64,000 nt of DNA from Styela clava (lineage: Eukaryota > Chordata > Ascidiacea > Stolidobranchia > Styelidae). A program made the translations under genes and the position numbers. The number at the start of each line of letters is the position of its first letter. The first letter of the stretch is position 1. Location: NCBI RefSeq assembly GCF_964204865.1, contig NC_135255.1, positions 11,623,135-11,687,134 of the forward strand. Reading direction: 5' to 3'. The notes beneath the pieces are model-generated. The model made no database searches, was not told the DNA's origin, and was given only the letters and a program-made list of their open reading frames with translations. Below, piece by piece: positions 47,501 to 64,000 of the stretch.

Positions 47501-50074
47501 GATATAAAAACGTCGCACAACAAGAAAATGATTCCATAAACCTTGGCGTTGCGCGCTAACCAATAACAAAAGCTAGTATGATAAGGTCTTATTTTGAAGG
47601 TCATTTTATATGCTACATAACATAGGAGAGTGGACATCTCACAACGTCAGGAAGTTATAAAAATATCGAGTCGTTTGATCGCAGCTGCCTCACCGAAAAA
47701 AAAGTTAGGCTTTTATCTCGCAAATTCTCCTTGTCTGACGATTATAAGCTTTTATGATTCATAATAAATGTTTTATTATGACTCACAAAAGCTTTCAACG
47801 CGATAAAGCACAAACAAACAACCGATCGATCTATCAAGCTTAGCCTGGCCTGATTCGATGTGGTGCCTTCTCAAACGGAAAATTTCCAAAACGCTTGAAC
47901 ATTGCGCGCTATGGAAAAGCGTTTAGTATCATATGAAAGAGAAAACCAATGTGCAGTCAACTGTATAGTTACATTTCAGCTTTACAATAGGTATAGACGT
48001 CCAACAGCTGATAGAATGAGAGAGTGTAAATATTTTTGTTATTTTTTGACGTTACGAGAGACCTCTTGAAAGAGGTGTTTTAGTTTACGGTCCTCCAGTG
48101 ACATCTAGCGTATAGTACTCTAAAATACCTTTCCAATGGTATATAATTATTGTATATTGGGTAAATTTTGGGGGTCGTATGACATTAATAAAAATCTATT
48201 CAAAATTGGGCTCGATTGGGCGTCTGAATCAGGTTAATATGGGTCACACATAGATGGAACAAGCTCCTGCATTATATTCTATATCAGCGATCGGCAACAT
48301 GCGGCTCTTTGTTCTCAGAGCTCTGGTTCCCGTAAATCAAAGTTGCTATAGCAAAGGTATGGAGTAAACATAAACGATCACAAAACTGAGTTTTACTTGA
48401 AAGCAGCATTTTTTCGAGTAAGTGCGTCTTGAGTTTTGAGTTTTCCCTGATAATTTTGCACCACACGAACAAAAAGTTTGGAAACCGTTGCGTTGAAGCC
48501 TTAGACTCAACTGTGTTGGAAACACAGGTAACAAGTCTCAGGTTCAAATCCCACACCCACCAACTCACCCAGGGTGTAATAAAATGGGTAGGCAATGCCG
48601 ACCCGACAAGATTGTGATCCTGAAAATAGTAGACTTACATATCAGGGCCTGCTTGTATAAGTCCTTGTTCCAAGCAAAAGACATAAAATATATGTGTAAA
48701 AAATCAGTGAAAATGTTTTTTGAGCGAACCTGTTCTGCTGTTGTTGTTGTTGATTTAACATTTCTCCTCCTAAACTTGTTGGTGTTAAATTCCCTGGTAT
48801 TGAAAAACTCCGACCAAATTGACCCAAACCTCCCATTGTATTGGATTCTGTTAAAATAAATTAAAGAAAATGAATATTTCAATGTCATTTTATCCTACAG
48901 GTTCAAGTATCACAGCTTGAAGTAGTAACTGTAAATTATCATGTAGCATTCACACATCAAAAAATTTTTTTTACGATAATTTAATTCGTATTCGATTAGA
49001 AACGCTATGAATTTTGACGAAATTAACTTACTCTGCTGTCCATATAATGGAGAAAATTGTGAAGATTGAGACTGCCCTAACATCTGCAAAAAAAAAAAAG
49101 TTTCAAAATCAAACAAACACAATCTATAACCAATAAATTTTTTAGAGTGAGATGTATTTGTTATTTAAGTTTAGATGGCGGCGATTGAAGTTTTATTTGA
49201 TTAAGATTTGCTGCATGAAGTTCTAATATGTTTGCTAAATACAACATTTTATGCAACCAGATACAAGGATGGAAAACTAAAAACAAGATATTGTTTTATA
49301 TCTATCACAGGAAAAAAGAGACTGCTTTATCATATGGTGGACCAAGGTTTCTTGTCCTGTCACCAATTCCAGTCATACTCTGATAGCGGATGAGGTCGAA
49401 ACAGACCAGTGGCCACATGAATCACTCTGCAACAAAAATACTTTCACTTCTGGTTCCATTCGCTATTTCAATAGCCTTTTCAATATACAGATATAGGGCT
49501 CATGGGCTGCTACATCAGCAAGGCACAGTTCTGCGATTCCAGGAATAGCCCCCATATTACAGACATCAATTATAACAGTGAGTGCAAACCCCTCCTTTCA
49601 GAGACACCGCGAAATGACACTGCGCAATAATCTAAAAGTAAGCCCAATCTAAAAACATCACCGTTGGATTCCTTGTAAAAAAATTATCTAATTAAAAGAC
49701 AAAAATTTTACGAGCAGCATTCGAGAGTTTTTAGCAATTATGCCGCAATGGTTAAACCAATGCACTGTTTACCTTGGTTAGATCAAAACTAAAAATATTG
49801 AATCTTTGACTAACATATGACATGAATTACTTACGTCCGCTACAGAACTTCCAGAGTTAAGATACCCCATGCTTTCAAGTCCTCCTGTCATGTCGTTATC
49901 TTCAAAGAGCTTAGAAATGAATTTATATAATTGAATAAGATTGAGAAATAGTTCAGTGTCACATTAATAAAGAATTTCAAATTCATAGCTTCAATGATTT
50001 TATCAAAAATTTCAAGTAAAAAAACAACTTACCATATTCTTCTTTGGCGTGTTGCCAAAACCAGAACTGAACAT
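38376..50074 (-). CDS. CNOT2: CCR4-NOT transcription complex subunit 2 (CNOT2), 16 exons, 542 aa
   Basis: Predicted CDS: complement(join(38376..38465, 39095..39239, 40325..40537, 41291..41460, 41842..41909, 42528..42570, 43640..43683, 44601..44705, 44844..44945, 45824..45980, 46951..46975, 47052..47231, 48730..48847, 49032..49083, 49835..49909, 50033..50074)). All introns are GT-AG, all phases fit, and 1629 nt give 542 aa plus TGA; human CNOT2 is 540 aa, from memory. The N-terminal half is low-complexity (S/N/Q/G/P) with short conserved islands (QFGRSFS; AEFPALAQR; NEDFPALPG). The C-terminal NOT box (about 345-540) is strongly conserved: DQYGVVGLLAF, AAETDPTLVHLALG, DLTTLGLNLNSP, CRPQDIDFFVPSEYLTN, LNRYGEDLLFY, YNRDWRYHKEERIWITRAPG, EFHLEYDKLEERP. 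CNOT2 pairs with CNOT3 on the CNOT1 scaffold in the main mRNA deadenylase. The start at 50074 (MFSSGFGNTPKKNM) fits the short basic leader of the family. The gene converges on the LINE and TBC1D15 side and is codirectional with PLEKHH. Confidence 0.96.
38488..38576 (+). mobile_element. Tiny poly(A) retroinsertion with 14-bp target duplications, last CNOT2 intron
   Basis: TTTAGAATTGACTT occurs at 38488-38501 and again at 38563-38576. Between them lie 31 nt of unique sequence and 30 A (38533-38562). This is the structure of target-primed retroposition of a severely 5'-truncated RNA. It sits 23 nt upstream of the last exon's acceptor on the gene strand. Confidence 0.75.
40160..40320 (+). repeat. 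tRNA-derived SINE copy (family B), next to a CNOT2 exon
   Basis: The head GCGTGGTTGCCTAGTGGTTT resembles a tRNA A-box region, with a degenerate B box near 40200. The body contains ACAGTGGCTGCTTGTGCGAG and TTATTCATAGCAAAAGGCAA. Related body pieces occur at about 7945-8005, 8855-8895 and 48648-48690. It ends directly at the donor site of the exon 40325-40537. Confidence 0.5.
41150..41213. mobile_element. hAT-like end fragment in a CNOT2 intron
   Basis: GGCCCGTATTTGGCACACAGG followed by CAGTTTGCCGACCCCTG is a typical right terminus. The left terminus is not identifiable. Confidence 0.4.
42628..42690 (+). repeat. SINE family A head fragment, CNOT2 intron
   Basis: GTGCGTGGGTTCGCAGGTTC, followed by AAATCATGTG, is the B-box region of the family. 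The body is not present downstream. Confidence 0.45.
42810..43015. mobile_element. Mariner-type MITE, TA-flanked, CNOT2 intron
   Basis: The ends are CAGGGTGTTCATAAAGTCC and, complemented, CATGGTGTTCATAAAGACC, with TA on both sides. The interior (AGTTGCATGAAGCAC) is shared with 13335 and 9253 in the opposite orientation. Confidence 0.7.
43112..43527. mobile_element. Non-autonomous hAT-like element with 8-bp target duplication, CNOT2 intron
   Basis: The termini are TAGGGCTCGGCATTTTCGAA and, complemented, TAGGGCTGGGCACTTAGAA. Flanks GTTAGAAC (43104-43111) and GTTAGAAT (43528-43535) agree at 7 of 8. The interior is rich in TCGAAT/ATTCGA words. A half copy lies at about 29382-29520. Confidence 0.75.
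43671..43887. repeat. Tandem duplication of a CNOT2 splice acceptor plus exon start
   Basis: TCTTGTTCTGGAACTAGATA starts at 43671, 43754 and 43809. On the gene strand each copy is an acceptor (TTTATCTAG) plus the first 14-16 nt of the exon 43640-43683. The flanking block ending ATGACTTTTTTACAGCTGAA occurs twice, to about 43750 and about 43886. Only the 43671 copy leads into the full exon. Confidence 0.85.
44312..44372 (+). repeat. SINE family A tail fragment, CNOT2 intron
   Basis: GCACAAGAGGCCGTGGTTCT then CTAATTTTCTTCTCTTAGTG matches the conserved block and tail of the other copies. Confidence 0.45.
45288..45706. mobile_element. TIR element of the 'ATAAGGCGCA' family, CNOT2 intron
   Basis: The left end is TACCGTATTTTACAGACCAT and the right end is TTATGGTCCGTAAAATATGGTA. 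Internal GATGCGCCTTATGGACGAAA and CCTTATGGTTCGTAGAATAC suggest that one copy is nested or duplicated within another. Confidence 0.55.
46016..46231. mobile_element. hAT-like half element next to a CNOT2 exon
   Basis: The sequence parallels 53720-53991: GTTGCAGGCACAAAAATT, GTTATTGATCTT, AATAAATTGCACTC, CATTCAAAATTGGCACTTCT, ending GTTGCACACCGCTG. The left part of the element is absent. It begins 36 bp upstream of the acceptor of exon 45824-45980. Confidence 0.55.
46331..46544. mobile_element. Degenerate mariner-type MITE, CNOT2 intron
   Basis: It reads in the opposite orientation to 27163: TTGTTATGGAGTCAGTTCTC, AATATATCTTTACCAGG, and the right end AAGACTTCATGGACACCCTA. The left terminus is eroded. 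Confidence 0.55.
47300..48233. mobile_element. piggyBac-like non-autonomous element, TTAA-flanked, CNOT2 intron
   Basis: TTAA lies on both sides (47296-47299 and 48234-48237). The terminal CCTAATCC and, complemented, CCTGATTC form a short imperfect TIR, with GTTTGACGC and TCAGACGC just inside. The element is 934 bp without a transposase ORF. The exact TTAA target favours piggyBac type; the short TIR leaves some doubt. Confidence 0.5.
48282..48640. repeat. hAT-like left end with tRNA-like sequence, CNOT2 intron
   Basis: CAGCGATCGGCAACATGCGG at 48284 is a hAT-like terminus. Further on, CAGGTTCAAATCCCACACCC (about 48540) has a B-box form. I cannot say whether these are one composite repeat or two. 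Confidence 0.4.
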
Positions 50075-52413
50075 ATTGTGGAAACTGTACTAATTAGTTT
50101 TCCATGTGCCTTGCACAACTATAGATACAATGTAAATATCGTCAACTAGGAGAATAAAACATACAAAATGATGAAACACCAGCAAATTCCCACAAGAGAC
50201 GGAATAGAACACTAAACAATAATGTAAGAGCTGCAAACAAAGCGATCTTGCCTCTGGCCCTGGGTTAGTTGACAAAATACCCACAGTCGGATACAAGAAA
50301 TTGTTTTTACCACTGGAGGGCAAAACGACGCGGATTCATTATTTACCGGAAAACGTTGAACGCGGAAATGTATATTACTCGATATAAACGAATAATTATT
50401 TCGTTTAATGTCGAACAAATATCTGAGTGCAAATATCAATTTTTACCGACTAAAATTTTAACAACCATGCTACGCCATTTTATATACTTGACAATCTCAA
50501 GACATAAGGGTGAAAACCAAGTCGAACACTCCGAATCTTCGGAGGTTTCAATCATTTCCTATCATCCCACTTTCTCGAGATACAAGTCAATTTTCATGAA
50601 CCTTTTTACACAGGGCTGATTACTGTTACAAATGTCCTTATATTAAAGCCTCAACATTTTTTCTAAACTGTTTGGACTAAATATCTAGCATGATTTCAGT
50701 GATTGTTTCGATTACTTATGAGTTTAAAATGAGAAATCTTCAAATAGATTTTTCGAAGAACCATTATGAGGCCTTACACATACTGAAAACTACGTTCTCT
50801 GAATTTGGTTTCCAACCTAGGACAGATATTAGGAATATATAGCCGGTTATTTGTTCTTTCGTCATTTTGAAATGTTTAATTTTTCGATTAAATTATTACC
50901 TATGATGTATTTTACCCTCTACTGCAGCTATCAATAAAACTAATGTATTCATCGAATAATCCCTTACCAGAAGAGGGGCCGTGGTTTGCCGTCTCATCGA
51001 CTTTCCTCTCCCCCAAGATAAACATGTAAATACTTTCCTACCACTGGCAATGCATGAAAGATAGATTTTATAAAATATGCTCCAGGGGTTTGCTTACGAA
51101 GCATCCAAGGAAAAGGCAGTACGGTACCGTATTTCGTTTTTTTTTTTGCATTACTTTAGTTTTTGTGGAATGCGTCAACGCCTTCGCAGAGCATGTAAGA
51201 ATCCCAAAATGGTAGAATCTTTTTACAAGTAAATATGAACTTCAAGAAGCCATGGTTGAACCTTTTTTCTCTCAAATTATGGTAACAAACTCATTCTGGA
51301 ATTCACACAATACCAGAGAAATTTCATAATCACTAGCTGAGCAATCCATTTACTAAAATCCTCATTGGGAATATTGGAGGCTTCTTCGCTTAGGAAGTGA
51401 ATGCCAACAAAGTGACGCATCAATTTTCCTGGAAATTGAAACTAGACTTCGTGGCTCAAGCAGGTATAGATGAAAGCGCGCTTAGTGGAGGATAATTCGG
51501 CAAACGAAAGTGACAGCCATTACAGGCTCTCAGGAACGTAAGTCTTTGGCGCAAGAGCTTTTGCCGGACCAACAGCCATCCTATCACTTTTCCTCTCTAC
51601 CAGGATAACTGAACAAAACTCTTTCGGAAGCCCCACTAACATTTCCAACTAACAAAGTCTACCACAAAATTATAAACATAGCACAAATTCAATTTTCGAT
51701 TCTTTTACTTCTTAAATGAAGAGGTAATTCCAAATACCTAATGTTGACGAATAAGAAATAATATAAGGATCAAAAATATTAAGAACCATGCTTCAAGTTG
51801 CACCAAGCTGCTAAAACACCAAAATTATAAATGATATCAATAAGTGCATCATAAATAAAATATAGTATACAGTTTAAATGAAAAAAAAATATATGAAATT
51901 CAAAAACCACAACATTTGATACTGTGAGTAGGGATTATTCAAAAGATTCCCCTCAGGAAAATTTGAATTCAAATAACCAAAATGGAACTTATTGTTCAAG
52001 AAAGTTCCATAGAAATAATCAGTGATTTCATGATGAACAGCATTAATTTCAAAAATCATTATGAATATAAAGATATCACTAATTGCGAGTATTTTGAAAC
52101 AAGATCTTTTCCTGGTGGCCCTCACACAATAGAAAAGTTATCAAAAACACCAATGATCCCGGTTCTGATATCCTTCCTAAATACTCAGTAATTATTAACA
52201 AAGAGTGTAAAGCTCCATATATACGAAATCCAATTCCTTTTTCTTGAGATAAATATCATGCTCCAAGATGAGCATCCTAATGCAGACGGTTTCCATTTAT
52301 TCCAGCTAGAAGACTCATTTTTATTTCACATCTTCCAATACTACACATGCCTAATAGCTGACGCCCATTTTAGAATGCAATATCAATGATTAATACTAGT
52401 TGGCTTAGCAGCA
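50075..52413. other. Intergenic region between CNOT2 and PLEKHH (both minus strand)
   Basis: The CNOT2 promoter should lie just above 50074; no TATA box is obvious. SINE family A pieces lie at about 50970-51030 (AGAGGGGCCGTGGTTTGCCG; CTCTCCCCCAAGATAAAC) and, more degenerate, at about 51395-51615. On the minus strand AATAAA at 52320-52325 is a candidate PLEKHH poly(A) signal. No other gene is supported. Confidence 0.45.
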
Positions 52414-63500
<11,087 letters not shown>

Positions 63501-64000
63501 CTATACAATAAAATTACCTCCATCAATACTCTCATGTCAGGAATATTTGAATATCCACATCTCTATGTTTAATAATATTATACGATACAGTGCTAAGAAT
63601 CCTGCGTGGATTCGCAGGTTCGAATACCAAACCAGAAATTATGTGTGTGGTTTGCCGGACTCTGAGGTCTTTGAGTGGTTCAAACAATAATAAGCAAGCC
63701 TATGATTACCCTGAGTGGGTTCGTAAGTTCGAATCATGGGCATGAGGATTGCTGAATTTCTCAAAAGACGTGGGGAGCCATCAACCATCAACTTTGACTG
63801 GCAGCCAGGAAAGCGTCGGTGGCTATCGATATGATCGAATCGTCTTACCAGCTTTTAGTTCTTATGGAATGAAAAAGGTCCTTTGAAATTCGTTATCCAA
63901 TGAAATTTACATTAGGCTGAAATTTGGGGGTATTATTTTGTAACGACCTAAGGCACTTTCTTGGTCAAAGTTACAATTACTGTATATATATGAATTGCTT
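63501..64000. other. PLEKHH intron to window end, with two SINE heads in tandem
   Basis: B-box-like TTCGCAGGTTCGAATACC (about 63613) and TTCGTAAGTTCGAATCATGG (about 63720) lie about 107 nt apart in the same orientation, the second followed by ATGAGGATTGCTGAATTTC. No further PLEKHH exon is visible before the window ends. Confidence 0.5.

Overview
The window looks like a stretch of an A+T-rich metazoan nuclear genome. GT-AG introns of roughly 80 bp to 2.3 kb split three animal genes, and the rest is packed with small transposons. The proteins are animal orthologues (TBC1D15/17, CNOT2, PLEKHH/MAX-1). Their divergence and the intron sizes fit an invertebrate deuterostome, possibly an ascidian tunicate. 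The species is an inference that the sequence alone does not settle.

Layout. 191-11621 (+): a complete 15-exon TBC1D15/17-type Rab GTPase-activating protein, 640 aa with both catalytic fingers present. 11622-21104: intergenic DNA holding a full-length but broken Tx1/L1-type LINE (about 14639-20070). 21105-21496 (-): a two-exon gene for a small secreted cysteine-rich protein. 21497-31286: intergenic DNA with DNA-transposon fragments, a SINE copy and two local repeat arrays. 31287-36222: a CR1/L2-like LINE with both ORFs open. 38376-50074 (-): a complete 16-exon CNOT2 gene, 542 aa and in frame from start to stop. 52414-63500 (-): the 3' half of a PLEKHH/MAX-1 gene (end of PH, then MyTH4 and FERM). 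Its 5' half lies beyond the window.

Repeats. I find several families of short non-autonomous elements. hAT-like elements have 8-bp target duplications, several of them exact or nearly so. Two piggyBac-like elements are flanked by TTAA. There are mariner-type MITEs flanked by TA, fold-back elements with telomere-like arms, a TIR family ending in CCGTATTTTACGGACC, and at least one tRNA-derived SINE family with a conserved body. Many lie in introns, some very close to splice sites.

How the genes relate. The three main genes are unrelated in function: Rab/membrane traffic, mRNA deadenylation and a cytoskeleton/membrane adaptor. Their adjacency may keep an old linkage, because TBC1D15 and CNOT2 are also close together on human chromosome 12 (from memory). 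I did not find a clearly new multi-gene system. The best second looks are the intact LINE with its nested 3' hairpin, the tandemly duplicated splice acceptor in CNOT2, a 61-nt poly(A) retroinsertion with 14-bp duplications, a MITE with an internal empty-site copy, and a 162-bp repeat array with exon-like units.
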